Source: Algiphilus sp. (GTDB lineage: Bacteria; Pseudomonadota; Gammaproteobacteria; Nevskiales; Nevskiaceae). Taken from it: 64,000 nucleotides of DNA. Below the pieces are notes generated by a model, which saw only the letters and a program-made list of their open reading frames with translations, was not told the origin of the DNA and did not search any database. Where the stretch lies: assembly GCF_023145115.1 (NCBI RefSeq), contig NZ_JAGLEJ010000051.1, positions 4,082-68,081 on the forward strand, written 5' to 3'. Positions 36,001 through 43,085 of this stretch are shown here, one piece after another (positions within the stretch are counted from its first letter, which is position 1; each line of letters starts with the position of its first letter). The translations under genes and the position numbers were made by a program.

Positions 36001-36462
36001 CTCGACCTGATCGCGCTGGTGCAGGACCGCGTGCGTCGCCAGCGCATCCGCGAGGCCCCGCCGGTGACCAGCGAGACGCGCGGTGCGCGCCCGCAGGTCA
36101 TGGTGGTGGACGATTCCATCACCATGCGGCGCGTGGCCGAGCGCCTGCTCGAGCGCAACGGCTTCGAGGTCGTGCTGGCGCGCGACGGCGTCGATGCCAT
36201 GGGCCAGCTCGCGACCCTGCGCCCCGATGTCGTGCTGCTCGATATCGAGATGCCGCGTGCCGACGGCTTCGAGGTGGCCAGCTACATGCGCAACACGACC
36301 GGTCTGGCGGCGACGCCGATCATCATGATCACGTCGCGTTCGGGCGACAAGCACCGTGCGCGCGCCGCCGAGCTCGGCGTGCAGCGCTATCTCATCAAGC
36401 CGTATCAGGAAGCCGAGCTGCTCGAAGAGATCCGCGCCGTGCGCGAGGAGGTGCGGGCATGA
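30040..36462 (+). CDS. chpA: ChpA, multi-Hpt CheA-type hybrid histidine kinase
   Basis: 2,140-residue hub kinase of the Pil-Chp system. The N-terminal ~600 residues are helical with FimL/ChpA-type sequence and no Hpt His. Four canonical Hpt sites follow: H630 (HTLKGSGRM), H760 (HTLRGSAAA), H1083 (HTFKGSARM) and H1395 (HTLKGSARM). A fifth, degenerate site reads DHFRNLGGTAANAG near residue 895. Then come a dimerisation region, the ATPase with HALRNAVVHGIED, DDGGGLD and AGRGVGMDVL, a CheW domain, and a C-terminal receiver with D2068 (LLDIEMPRADG) and LIKPY. It starts 2 bp after pilI and overlaps chpC (ATGA). Acidic Ala/Pro linkers separate the Hpt domains. Confidence 0.95.
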   Translation: MVYARPNLVAGMHWLRPEFAHNLQRARDLVEQYVEERASAASLREAVSALQEVGSSAQIVQCAGVAIAAAEIADAVDALSHESVEDVPALGAAVMGALMQLDDYADAVVSGLPDHALVLHPALNELHVVRGQPLLSESEIFARQVAMLGPQMAFGGPEQGAPPARPLARKYETVYQQALATWLRDEAREGVARVGKLSEAFARGTDDADQHMLWRCMAATAETVLTGGLDGSLDLKRLLGRSAHAVRALAAGDAFPEARQLAGALLLHLGRADKVGPRTQRLRERLELDKHLPDDAVLGRMRNRLRGTNSALIAQLSQELRADLGKVKDHIDLRVRAGAGDMEEARALLDQMAHTLSMLGLPALARVARNQISLLSTLLSEEADAGHEGWIDIASALLRIEVSLDEALYRNINAVSAEVDGVPLGEEIPNAADLQGGQQALVRESQVNISRVKTAVDAWMRNGNAEALADAEQQLQEVAAALAVISETRFAELVSGLAALAREQGLAALCDSTRAAERFADAIAVIDFYLESLLERRAPSAHLADALGTLLDGFGSAGDAGAESDGTDAAPAPDTVADEATAAEPVDPDIREVFLEEAEEVRATIESAYARWQRDPEDTEAMLEVRRGFHTLKGSGRMVGATDLGEFAWACEQLLNACRDGGLAVTPAIVGFIGEAVAFVPEMVAAFADPGRSLDRERLAALSESADRLLHGGTTGAEREDLLQTFLEDAVAQVGMAGRWLERQPGGGQSADPDVIRAFHTLRGSAAAVGAERFSALAGGIEHYLNTLRRGDRRLEADDHALIAEIVEALRERVAAREPEPDPARFDVWMAGLRERHERLPASEREDAEAHAIGEAFCIEALEWLQAIDEQVRAWRADPAGRHYAPVIRDHFRNLGGTAANAGCEPLAAPARALVTCLETAIADDTPPSDSALASLERFVEALFQRLDAYREHGAPSVDDDLVARVEALDWHGDAPAPAADAAAAFLPDHRSEPAPAEGEAPSAPPMSGPDAPEAPAPEPEPPAAPIAPAASAATEDDDAAELRELFIGEAQELLEAIDSDLDRLERQPGAEEPLRELARSLHTFKGSARMAGYDDMGEVAHRCETLVSAIEDGAVAADTAALSRLHNAADGLYRAVEQLRAGREPDVRTLLEELDDDAADAPEAPPADPLSGADAATATEPEGSLEGIGDAVRAHPPMDDAGEWPAEDTGDDELPAGAAPFPDTARDWRNPDDERLPAWTDAPADDAAARVFTLDDGGAAGAVPPAEPEGSLEQIGDTVSHHPPMEPTDPLIDDSDDFAAPGDEADAGRLVDAGADWREPDDDRLPPWVPAGAGAPAAAEPDGADAELLSGFHEEARDLLETIEGALERWSRDAEAGVPAADAGAVTDFRRALHTLKGSARMVDATSMAAVAHEMESMADDLVAGHLDADSSTFMQLQTRLEQLQHLHAGTRPGNAAPPAADDDSAYYDSTYIDELTGGAEAAASAAQPVDEPPVPATAPAPETQWDPRVLWRPPEEDEGLLGLRREFARVPVPQLEGLLNQGGEISVLRARLDEQNAGVGNQLDELGETVNRLRDQLRQLNAETEAQIEARGLVGGEAEPDRYGQDFDPLEMDRYSRMQELSRALAETVGDINVLQDAMRAGSGETEALLLQQQRITSDLQQGLMGTLMVPFARQTQRLQRVVRQTAQESGKQVRARFEGEDIEVDRNVLERMTAPLEHALRNAVVHGIEDAATRDGRGKPELGTIDVHLAREGQQLRLTVSDDGGGLDLDAIRRTAIERGLMTANAELSQAQLALFILEPGFSTARELTQTAGRGVGMDVLAAEVRQLGGSLEIDSQPGAGTRFVIRLPISLGLAQALMFEAGGETFAVPITGIEGIGRVPRAQAAPADGSEGRMQYGDTEYRVAFAADYIGLPRAAASDARALPAVLLRLPEGVDEGSRNLALVVDHVIGNREVVSKTIGPVLAAVPGMSGATILPDGRIVLLLDLIALVQDRVRRQRIREAPPVTSETRGARPQVMVVDDSITMRRVAERLLERNGFEVVLARDGVDAMGQLATLRPDVVLLDIEMPRADGFEVASYMRNTTGLAATPIIMITSRSGDKHRARAAELGVQRYLIKPYQEAELLEEIRAVREEVRA
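33580..34026 (+). repeat. Duplicated linker motif inside ChpA
   Basis: Between Hpt domains 3 and 4, residues 1181-1240 and 1268-1329 are two copies of the same pattern. Each starts EPEGSLExIGDxVxxHPPM, has an acidic stretch of about 30 residues, and ends DWRxPDDxRLPxW. They are 87-89 residues apart. Surrounding linker sequence is low-complexity Asp/Ala/Pro, so the retained SLE, HPPM, DWR and RLPxW residues stand out. Confidence 0.85.
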
Positions 36463-36944
36463 GCACGGCGAGCGGCGATCTGCCCAGGAGCGTCTTCGGC
36501 ATGCTGCTCGCCCAGGAGGGCGGCGACCACATCCTGCTGCCCAACGTCGCGGTCATCGAGGTCGGCAACGTGTTCGATGCCGAGCCCGGGTCCGGATCGG
36601 CGCCCTGGTGGCGCGGCACCGTCCGGCACGAGGGCGTCGCGGTTCCCGCGGTGGACTTCGAAGTGCTCAACGGCGGCACGGCGGGCGGTGCGCGGCGTGC
36701 GCGCGCGGTGTTCGTGCAGACCTTCGGCCGGCTCCTGGAGCAGCCGGTGATCGCGCTGCTCTGCCGTGGGCATCCCCACCTGGTCGATGTCGAGCCCAAC
36801 GCGCTGGTGCCCGCCGCGCTGACCGGGACCGACCGGGACGATCTCGTGCTGTGCCGCGCCCGGCTCGGCAACACGCTGGTGCTGGTCCCGGATCTGGATA
36901 CGCTGGAGGCGGAACTGGCACACGCCGGCGCCGCCGCGCGCTAG
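36459..36944 (+). CDS. chpC: ChpC-like CheW-domain protein
   Basis: 161 residues resembling a CheW domain that links a second receptor or input to ChpA. A GGDHILLPNVAVIEVGNV strand opens the fold, followed by WWRGTVRHEGVAVPAVDFE and a C-terminal ALVPAALTGTDRDDLVLC. The ATG overlaps the chpA stop (ATGA at 36459-36462). In Pseudomonas chpB (methylesterase) lies between chpA and chpC; no chpB is present here. The ChpC name rests on position and fold. Confidence 0.8.
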   Translation: MSTASGDLPRSVFGMLLAQEGGDHILLPNVAVIEVGNVFDAEPGSGSAPWWRGTVRHEGVAVPAVDFEVLNGGTAGGARRARAVFVQTFGRLLEQPVIALLCRGHPHLVDVEPNALVPAALTGTDRDDLVLCRARLGNTLVLVPDLDTLEAELAHAGAAAR

Positions 36945-36954
36945 GATTGCGGCC

Positions 36955-37224
36955 ATGAGTCTAGAAAACGCCGAGGCCCTGCTTCGCGAGCTGCGCGCCG
37001 AGCTCGAGCGCGAGGGCGATGCCATGGACGATGCGACGCGCGAACGCCTGCGCGCGCTCGATGCCGACATCCAGGCGCTCCTCGCCCAGCAGGAGGACGC
37101 GCCCGACAGCGACTCCATCATCTCGCGCGCGACCGAGGCCGAGGCCGAGTTCGCGGCACGGCATCCGGTGGCGGGCGGTTTCCTGCGTCAGCTCGTCGAC
37201 ACGCTGTCCCGGATGGGCATCTGA
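36955..37224 (+). CDS. DUF4404 family protein
   Basis: 89-residue, largely helical, acidic protein. It opens MSLENAEALLRELRAELE and has a charged helical hairpin, followed by HPVAGGFLRQLVDTLSRMGI at the C-terminus. This matches the small DUF4404 family of unknown function. It lies 10 bp after chpC and may ride on the pil-chp transcript. Confidence 0.8.
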   Translation: MSLENAEALLRELRAELEREGDAMDDATRERLRALDADIQALLAQQEDAPDSDSIISRATEAEAEFAARHPVAGGFLRQLVDTLSRMGI

Positions 37225-37278
37225 CGCGACGCTCGGGCACGGCATTCATCGACGCCGCGGGGCGCCCGAGGAGGCCAC

Positions 37279-37602
37279 GTGAAGTTCATCTTCGAAGTCC
37301 GGGTCAAGCCCGGCACCACCGTCGAGGAATACGCCGACGCCTGGGTCGAGGCAAGCCGCATCATCCAGCGGACGCCCGGCGCGCGCGGTACCTATCTGCA
37401 CCGCAAGATCGGGGAGCCCGATACCGTGCTCGCCATCGCGCACTGGGACTCGAAGGCGGCGCGCGACGCCAAGGACGACCGCCGCGACGCCACCGTGCGC
37501 GAGATCCTCGACCGGCATGCGCGCACCTGCGAGATCACCGTCATCGGCGAGTTCGAGGAACCCGAGTGGCAGGTCGAGCCGGAAGCAGCGCGCTCGTCAT
37601 GA
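37279..37602 (+). CDS. Small dimeric alpha/beta-barrel (ABM-like) protein
   Basis: 107 residues with the strand-helix pattern of antibiotic-biosynthesis-monooxygenase-like ferredoxin folds. It has a first strand FIFEVRVKPG, a helix with EYADAWVEASRIIQ, then GTYLHRKIGEPDTVLAIAHW and CEITVIGEFEE. It starts at GTG 37279 with AGGAGG eight bases before. No active-site residue can be named, and the function is unknown. Confidence 0.7.
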   Translation: MKFIFEVRVKPGTTVEEYADAWVEASRIIQRTPGARGTYLHRKIGEPDTVLAIAHWDSKAARDAKDDRRDATVREILDRHARTCEITVIGEFEEPEWQVEPEAARSS

Positions 37603-37707
37603 AACGGTAAGCCCGGACCGGTACAACGCGCCCGGGCGAGCACCGAACCCGGCATCGATCGGGCGGTCGCCGCCCGCAATGCCTTCCTCCGCTGCCCGCG
37701 TCGACCC

Positions 37708-38643
37708 ATGACTTCTCTGCCCGCGGCCCTGCCGGCCGCCGCCGCCCGCGCATACCGGCGCAGCCGCGACCGGCTGCAGGGCAGCTTCTTCCGGCTGGCG
37801 GCAGGCGGTGCGATGCCGGCGCGCTGGTTCTCGCCCCCGCCGCCCGCGGCACGCGCCGCGCGCAGCGGCGTGCTGCACGTGGAGATCGTCAGTCACTGCT
37901 GGCGCTACAGCCGCCTGCTGGCGTGCCAGCTGCGCTCGCTGCAGCAGCATCCGCCGCGCGACGTGCGGGTGACCATGACGGTGGTCCACGCGCGGGAGGA
38001 CGCGGAAACGGTGGCGCTGCTGGAAGCCACCCGGGCAATCGCCGTGCCCAACGTCCGCTGGCGCTGGATGGCGCTGCCGCCCGCGGAGCTGTTCCGGCGC
38101 GCCATCGGGCGCAACCGTGCCGGCCGCGCCACCGCGGCCGACTGGGTGTGGTTCACCGACTGCGACGTGGTCTTCGGACCCGGGTGTCTCGACGGCCTCG
38201 CCCGCGCGCTGCAGGGATGCGATGCCGTGCTGGTGCACCCGCGCGAGGAACTGGGCACGCCGGTCCTGGACGCCGATGATCTGGGCGGTGTCCACGACGG
38301 CCGGGCGCTGGTCGATCCGGTCGCCATGGATTGCACGCCGCGGCGCCTGACCCGTGCCACCGGCCCCATGCAGATCGTGCACGGCGACGTGGCGCGCGCC
38401 CGCGGCTACTGCGCCGATATCGCGCTCTACCAGCGACCGGCGGCGCAGTGGTGCAAGGCGCACGAGGATCGCGCCTTCCGCTGGCTGCTGGGCACGCCGG
38501 GGCTGGGGGTCGCGGTGCCCGCGGTCTATCGCGTGCGGCATGCGCACAAGGGACGCGATGCCGGGCGCCGCTCGCCGCTGCGGGCGATGCTGCGCCGCTG
38601 GCGGACCCGCCGCCAGGATCGGCCGGGCACGGCGCGCGCCTGA
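37708..38643 (+). CDS. Glycosyltransferase-like protein (GT-A fold)
   Basis: 311-residue protein with a nucleotide-sugar transferase look. HVEIVSHCWRYSRLLACQL, VRVTMTVVHAREDAETV and the DxD-type WVWFTDCDVVFGPGCL are visible, followed by MQIVHGDVARARGYC and WCKAHEDRAFRWLLG. It fits family 2-like glycosyltransferases, but the acceptor is unknown. A basic tail (RRWRTRRQDR) may touch the membrane. Next comes a KpsC/KpsS-like gene, which suggests surface polysaccharide work. The start ATG at 37708 is the first in frame. Confidence 0.75.
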   Translation: MTSLPAALPAAAARAYRRSRDRLQGSFFRLAAGGAMPARWFSPPPPAARAARSGVLHVEIVSHCWRYSRLLACQLRSLQQHPPRDVRVTMTVVHAREDAETVALLEATRAIAVPNVRWRWMALPPAELFRRAIGRNRAGRATAADWVWFTDCDVVFGPGCLDGLARALQGCDAVLVHPREELGTPVLDADDLGGVHDGRALVDPVAMDCTPRRLTRATGPMQIVHGDVARARGYCADIALYQRPAAQWCKAHEDRAFRWLLGTPGLGVAVPAVYRVRHAHKGRDAGRRSPLRAMLRRWRTRRQDRPGTARA

Positions 38644-38717
38644 GCCCGGGGCGTCGCGTCACCGGCGCGTAACGGGCGCGTTGCCGCGATGTCATGGCCG
38701 GCCGCCATCATCGGGCC

Positions 38718-39857
38718 ATGCGCGTTCAACTCTTCTACAACAGCCCCAAGGCGCGGCGCTACTTCCGCACGCTGCGCGAGGGGCTCGCCGATGCCGACGT
38801 GGCGCTGGCGCCGGTCGGCCTGGCGCAGGGGGCCGGCATCGGCGCATCCGAGGCGGCGTGGATCGCCGCCTACAGCATCGCCCGCAAGCGAGCCCGCCCG
38901 CACCTCCGCGCCGAGCAGGTGGCGATGCACGAGCGCATCCTGCTGCGCTTCGCGCGCTGGCACTACGCGGCCGTGTCGCAGCGCATGCGGGATCATCGCC
39001 CGGACGTGGTCGGTGTCTGGGGCGGACAGAGCGTGGATGCGCGCGCCGTGCGCGCTGCAGCGGCACGGCAGGGGATTCCCTGCGTCCTGTTCGAGACCGG
39101 CCTGCTGCCCGATACCACCACCGCGGACGCCGCCGGGGTCAATGCCGAGAACGCGGTGCCCCGCGACCCGGCCTTCTACGCGCGCTATCGGAACCCGGCC
39201 GATCTGCCCACCACCTGCGTGCCGCGCAGGCAGCCCACCGGCTCGCCCGAGCCGCTGCCCGAGCGCTATGTGTTCGTGCCCTTCCAGGTGGCCCTGGACA
39301 GCCAGGTGCTGCTGTACTCGCCGTGGATCCGCGACATGCGCCAGCTCTACTGGCTCCTGGATGGTGCGCTGCGCGAGGTGCCCGAGCCGCTGCACCTGGT
39401 CATCAAGCCGCATCCGAGCTGCGACCGGCCCTACGCCGATCTGCGCCGTCACGCCGCCGCGCATCCGCGTCTGCACATCGTCGAGCATCACACCAGCGAG
39501 GCGCTCATCCGCGGCGCCGAGGGTGTCGTGACGCTCAACAGCAGCGTCGGCATCGAGGGGCTGCTGCTCGATAGGCCGGTGCTCTGTCTGGGCGATGCCT
39601 GCTACGCGGTTCGCGGGGTCGCCGCGCACGCCCGGCGCCCGGGCGAGCTGCAGGCATGGCTGCGCGACCGCGCCGCGGGCACGCCCGATGCCGCGCCACT
39701 GCGTCGCCCCTTCCTCGACTGGCTGGCCAACGAGTACGTGCTGCCGGGCAGCCATCGCGCGCCCGCTCCCGGGCACATGTCGCGCTTGCGCGCGAAGCTG
39801 GAAGCGGCGGTGGCGTCCGCGCAACGCATGCCTGGCGACGCGCGCATAGCCGCCTAG
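38718..39857 (+). CDS. Capsule polysaccharide biosynthesis protein, KpsC/KpsS (Kdo-transferase) family
   Basis: 379 residues resembling the Kdo transferases that build the lipid-Kdo linker of ABC-dependent capsules. The C-terminal half has the family's VFVPFQVALDSQVLLYSP, LHLVIKPHPSCDRPY and the TLNSSVGIEGLLLDRPVLCLG motif. I choose the ATG at 38718 (MRVQLFYNSPKARRYF) over one eight codons upstream. There is no kpsMTED export set nearby, so it is an orphan. It may modify another glycan, or its partners may lie outside the window. Confidence 0.82.
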   Translation: MRVQLFYNSPKARRYFRTLREGLADADVALAPVGLAQGAGIGASEAAWIAAYSIARKRARPHLRAEQVAMHERILLRFARWHYAAVSQRMRDHRPDVVGVWGGQSVDARAVRAAAARQGIPCVLFETGLLPDTTTADAAGVNAENAVPRDPAFYARYRNPADLPTTCVPRRQPTGSPEPLPERYVFVPFQVALDSQVLLYSPWIRDMRQLYWLLDGALREVPEPLHLVIKPHPSCDRPYADLRRHAAAHPRLHIVEHHTSEALIRGAEGVVTLNSSVGIEGLLLDRPVLCLGDACYAVRGVAAHARRPGELQAWLRDRAAGTPDAAPLRRPFLDWLANEYVLPGSHRAPAPGHMSRLRAKLEAAVASAQRMPGDARIAA

Positions 39858-39966
39858 CAGCGATCCGGGCCCGTGCGGCGCGTGCGGCGGCGGCCGTCGT
39901 CCTCGCATGTGCCGCGCGCGTCTTCGCAGTAGAGTGACCGGCGGAACCAAACGGCCGGGTCCGGAA

Positions 39967-40668
39967 ATGGAGACGCGAGGGGTCGCAGCATGGCTGCGGC
40001 GGGCACTGCACGAACACGATACGCCGCTGGGTCGCCGGTTCGACTCGGTGCTGCAGGTGGTCATCCTGATCTCCCTGGCGGGCGTGACGCTGGCATCGCT
40101 GCGCGGCATGCCGCCGCTGGCCTACACCGCGCTCGCAGCGGTCGAGGTCGTCACCATGGCGCTGTTCACGATCGAATACGTGCTCCGGGTCGCGACCGCC
40201 GGGAACCGGCGTGCCTACATCTTCAGCTTCTGGGGCATCGTCGATTTCCTCGCCATCTTTCCCTACTACTTCCTCAACGATTCGCAGTGGGTGCGCGCGC
40301 TGCGCTTCCTGCGCATCTTCCGGCTGCTGCGGCACAACCGTGCGGTGGCGCGCTTCGCGCAGGCATTCCGGGAATCGAAGAGCGAGCTGGTGGTGTTCGG
40401 CACCACCGCGCTCATCATGCTGTTCGTGGCCGCGGCGGGCATCTACCAGTTCGAGCACGAGGCGCAGCCCGAGGCCTTCGGTTCCATCCCCGAGAGCCTG
40501 TGGTGGGCGATCGTCACGCTGACCACGGTGGGCTACGGCGATGTCTACCCGGTCACCCCGATGGGGCGCGTCTTCACCGGGTTCGTGATGATCGTCGGCC
40601 TGGGCGTGGTGGCCGGTTTCACGGGGGTCATCGCCAGCGCCCTGACACGGGCGCGGGACAAGTCGTGA
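39967..40668 (+). CDS. Voltage-gated-type potassium channel (six TM helices)
   Basis: 233-residue ion channel. S4 is recognisable as VRALRFLRIFRLLRHNR with Arg at 110, 113, 116, 119 and 122, and the selectivity filter TTVGYGD at 186-192 indicates K+. S1 is near 30-44 (VVILISLAGVTLASL), S2 near 54-72, S5 and S6 flank the pore, and no cytosolic RCK domain follows. The ATG at 39967 is preferred to an upstream ATG that adds an Arg-rich stretch. It sits among cell-surface genes with no obvious operon partner. Confidence 0.92.
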   Translation: METRGVAAWLRRALHEHDTPLGRRFDSVLQVVILISLAGVTLASLRGMPPLAYTALAAVEVVTMALFTIEYVLRVATAGNRRAYIFSFWGIVDFLAIFPYYFLNDSQWVRALRFLRIFRLLRHNRAVARFAQAFRESKSELVVFGTTALIMLFVAAAGIYQFEHEAQPEAFGSIPESLWWAIVTLTTVGYGDVYPVTPMGRVFTGFVMIVGLGVVAGFTGVIASALTRARDKS

Positions 40669-40737
40669 GGGTGCAGCCGAAGCGGAACCATCCGCGCGGT
40701 GCGTTGCCTCATGCGGAAACGAACAGGAATCATTCGC

Positions 40738-40944
40738 ATGACAACGCTGCTCGACCGCAGCCCCTGCGTGGGGGTGTGCGACTACAACAAGCGCGCCGTC
40801 TGCAAGGCGTGCCGGCGGACCCGCGACGAGGTCAGGCAATGGAAGCGTCTGGCGCCGGAGGCGCGCCACGACATCAATCTGCGCGCGCTGGCCAACGGCG
40901 GCAAGAAGGTGCGGCGGAAGCTGCTCAAGCCGTTCCGCGAATGA
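40738..40944 (+). CDS. DUF1289 family small Cys-rich protein
   Basis: 68 residues with the DUF1289 pattern SPCVGVCDYNKRAVCKACRRTRDEV, in which four or five Cys are placed like a small metal site, then the WKRLAPEARHDI helix. The function is unknown. The ATG at 40738 starts the conserved MTTLLDRSPC; longer frames are basic and unlikely. It follows the channel gene by 69 bp. Confidence 0.85.
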   Translation: MTTLLDRSPCVGVCDYNKRAVCKACRRTRDEVRQWKRLAPEARHDINLRALANGGKKVRRKLLKPFRE

Positions 40945-41025
40945 GACCGTCGGCGACGGCCGGTTGCGCGCCACGGCGCGATGATGCCGCGGCGCGCGCC
41001 GGGCACGGAACGGGCTGCTAGGCGG

Positions 41026-42012
41026 ATGCCCGCCGCCGTGCCGCCGCTGCGCCTGCTGACCGTCACCTGGTCGGGCGATCTCCCGCATTTCCGATTGCAG
41101 CAGGCGTCCCTGCGGCACAGCGCGCTTGCCGATTGCCCGCATCAGGTGGTGGTGCAGACCGAGGATGCCGCGCTGTTCGCCGACGCCGGTCGCCGGGCGG
41201 TGCAGTGGCACACCACCGCGGATGTGCTGCCCGGGGACGTCGACCGGCGCCGCCGGCACGCGCGTGCGGTCGGCGAGCGCGCCGGCCGCGCGCGCACGCG
41301 CATGCTGGGCAGCCTGGCCGCGCGCACCGGCAGCTGGCCGCGCTGGGTGCGCTACACCGGCTGGCATACCCAGCAGCTCGCCAAGCTGGCGGCGGCGGCG
41401 GCGAGCGAGATCGACACCGTGGTGGTGCTCGACTCCGATCTGCTCGCCCTGCCGGGCGCGGGTATCGCGGATTTCATCGACCCGGACGGTCGCATCGTGT
41501 GCTTCGAGCGCTGGGCGCCGGCCGAGGGCGTGCGCGGCAAGCAGGCGAACTGGAACACACAGGCGCGCGCGCTGTTCGGCGATGCGCCCGCCGGCCGTCG
41601 GGACGTCAGCTTCGATACGCCCTTCGTGCTGCACGCGCCCACCGTGCGCGCCATGCTCGCGGCGCTGGAACGGCAGTCGGGGCGGTCGTGGTGGGACACC
41701 CTCCTGTCGCTGCCGCCGCGCCGCTGGTCCGAGTTCGCGATCTATCGGCGCTATCTGCGCAACGCGGTCGACCCGGCGGGCGTGGCATGGCGTCCGGACG
41801 GCTTGCTGCGCCACATCGCCGATGCATCGGACACCGACCGTCTGTGCGACCGGGTGCGCGGCCTGATGCAGGATCCGGAGGTGCACTACGTCACCATCCA
41901 CTCGCAGAGTTCGGGGCGCGGTCGCTGGGGAACCGAGCACTACGCGTCACCGATTGCGTCGCTGCTGCGCGAGGGCGCGACGGCCGCGCCTTCGACGCCG
42001 GACGGCGGTTGA
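41026..42012 (+). CDS. DUF6492-like glycosyltransferase-type protein
   Basis: 328 residues. After PLRLLTVTWSGDLPHFRLQQ comes a nucleotide-sugar-like domain with TGWHTQQLAKLAAA and the acidic VVVLDSDLLAL, a DxD equivalent. FCFE-like IVCFERWAP and RRWSEFAIYRRYL follow. The pattern matches DUF6492 proteins, predicted GT-A enzymes of unknown substrate. I use the ATG at 41026 rather than 40981, because GGCGG precedes it and the upstream residues look unconserved. Together with the genes at 37.7 and 38.7 kb it suggests a scattered glycan-building group. Confidence 0.72.
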   Translation: MPAAVPPLRLLTVTWSGDLPHFRLQQASLRHSALADCPHQVVVQTEDAALFADAGRRAVQWHTTADVLPGDVDRRRRHARAVGERAGRARTRMLGSLAARTGSWPRWVRYTGWHTQQLAKLAAAAASEIDTVVVLDSDLLALPGAGIADFIDPDGRIVCFERWAPAEGVRGKQANWNTQARALFGDAPAGRRDVSFDTPFVLHAPTVRAMLAALERQSGRSWWDTLLSLPPRRWSEFAIYRRYLRNAVDPAGVAWRPDGLLRHIADASDTDRLCDRVRGLMQDPEVHYVTIHSQSSGRGRWGTEHYASPIASLLREGATAAPSTPDGG

Positions 42013-42112
42013 CGCAGCGCCCACCGGCAGCCGGCATGATGATGGTCGCGCCCGCGTCCTTCACGCGCGGAACCCTCGGCGCCGGGGTCCGGTGCCCGCA
42101 ACGGAGTCCATC

Positions 42113-43000
42113 ATGGATGCAATGCAGTACGGGCTGCGCCCGCTCGATTTCGGCAATCCCCGGCCGCGGCAGGATGGTCTCTCGCGGCGCGGATTCCTGA
42201 CCTCCTCGGTCGCCGGCGGGTTCGCGCTGGCCGCCGGCCCGGCGGCCGCCACCACCATCACCACCGACACCGAGGGGCTGGTGGCGGGCGAGGTGATGAT
42301 TCCGGTCGACGACGGCGAGATTCCGGCTTATCGGGCCATGCCGGCGGAAGGCGAGGGCTTCCCGCTGCTGCTCGTGGTCCAGGAGATCTTCGGCGTGCAC
42401 GAGCACATCCGCGACGTCTGCCGCCGCTACGCCAAGCGCGGCTACTGCGCCATCGCGCCGGCGATGTTCGTGCGCCAGGGCGACGTCTCGAAGATGGCGG
42501 ACATCGACACCATCCTCTCCGAGGTGGTCGCCAGGGTGCCGGACGCCCAGGTCATGCGCGATCTCGACGCCACCGTGGCCCATGCCGGCGGACTCGCGTC
42601 GGTCGACGCCACCCGCCTGGGCATCATCGGATTCTGCTGGGGCGGCCGCACGGTCTGGCTCTACGCGCATCACAACCCGTCGGTGAAGGCGGGCGTGGCG
42701 TACTACGGGCTGGTCGACGGCATGCAGAGCGCCATCAAGCCACGCGACCCGGTCGACATTGCCGCCGCGCTGAGCGTACCGGTGCTCGGCCTCTATGCCG
42801 GCGCCGATGCCTACATCCAGCGCGACGCCCTCCGCGCCATGCGGACCGAGCTGCTGAAGTCGGATTCGGGCTCGCACATCGTCGTGTTCCCCGGCGTCGA
42901 CCACGGCTTCAACGCCGACTACCGGCCGACCTACGACGAGGCTGCGGCCGACTACGCGCGCAAGCTGGCCGGCGACTGGCTGCGCGAGCGCGGTGTCTGA
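42113..43000 (+). CDS. Dienelactone hydrolase family protein with a Tat signal
   Basis: 295-residue alpha/beta hydrolase. Residues 25-47 (RRGFLTSSVAGGFALAAG) are a twin-arginine signal, placing the enzyme in the periplasm, which is unusual for the classic cytosolic enzyme but common in this clade. The nucleophile elbow GFCWGG has C175, and GADAYI and VDHGFN supply Asp and His. The N-terminal Glu (QEIFG) of the DLH family is present. The substrate is unknown; it is not next to aromatic-degradation genes. Confidence 0.9.
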   Translation: MDAMQYGLRPLDFGNPRPRQDGLSRRGFLTSSVAGGFALAAGPAAATTITTDTEGLVAGEVMIPVDDGEIPAYRAMPAEGEGFPLLLVVQEIFGVHEHIRDVCRRYAKRGYCAIAPAMFVRQGDVSKMADIDTILSEVVARVPDAQVMRDLDATVAHAGGLASVDATRLGIIGFCWGGRTVWLYAHHNPSVKAGVAYYGLVDGMQSAIKPRDPVDIAAALSVPVLGLYAGADAYIQRDALRAMRTELLKSDSGSHIVVFPGVDHGFNADYRPTYDEAAADYARKLAGDWLRERGV

Positions 43001-43085
43001 GTGCATGCCCCGCAGCGGTTTGCGTGCACGCCGGTGCGTCCTCAAGATTGCGGACGGGTCCCGATGACCGCAGGAGGGTAGCGTC

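Noticed and set aside
29992..36354. Open frame of 2,120 codons antisense to chpA
   Set aside because: Its translation is Ala/Gly/Arg/His/Gln-rich without domains and mirrors the GC-rich third-position pattern of chpA. The sense frame has four Hpt sites, an ATPase, a CheW domain and a receiver, so the antisense frame is a composition shadow.
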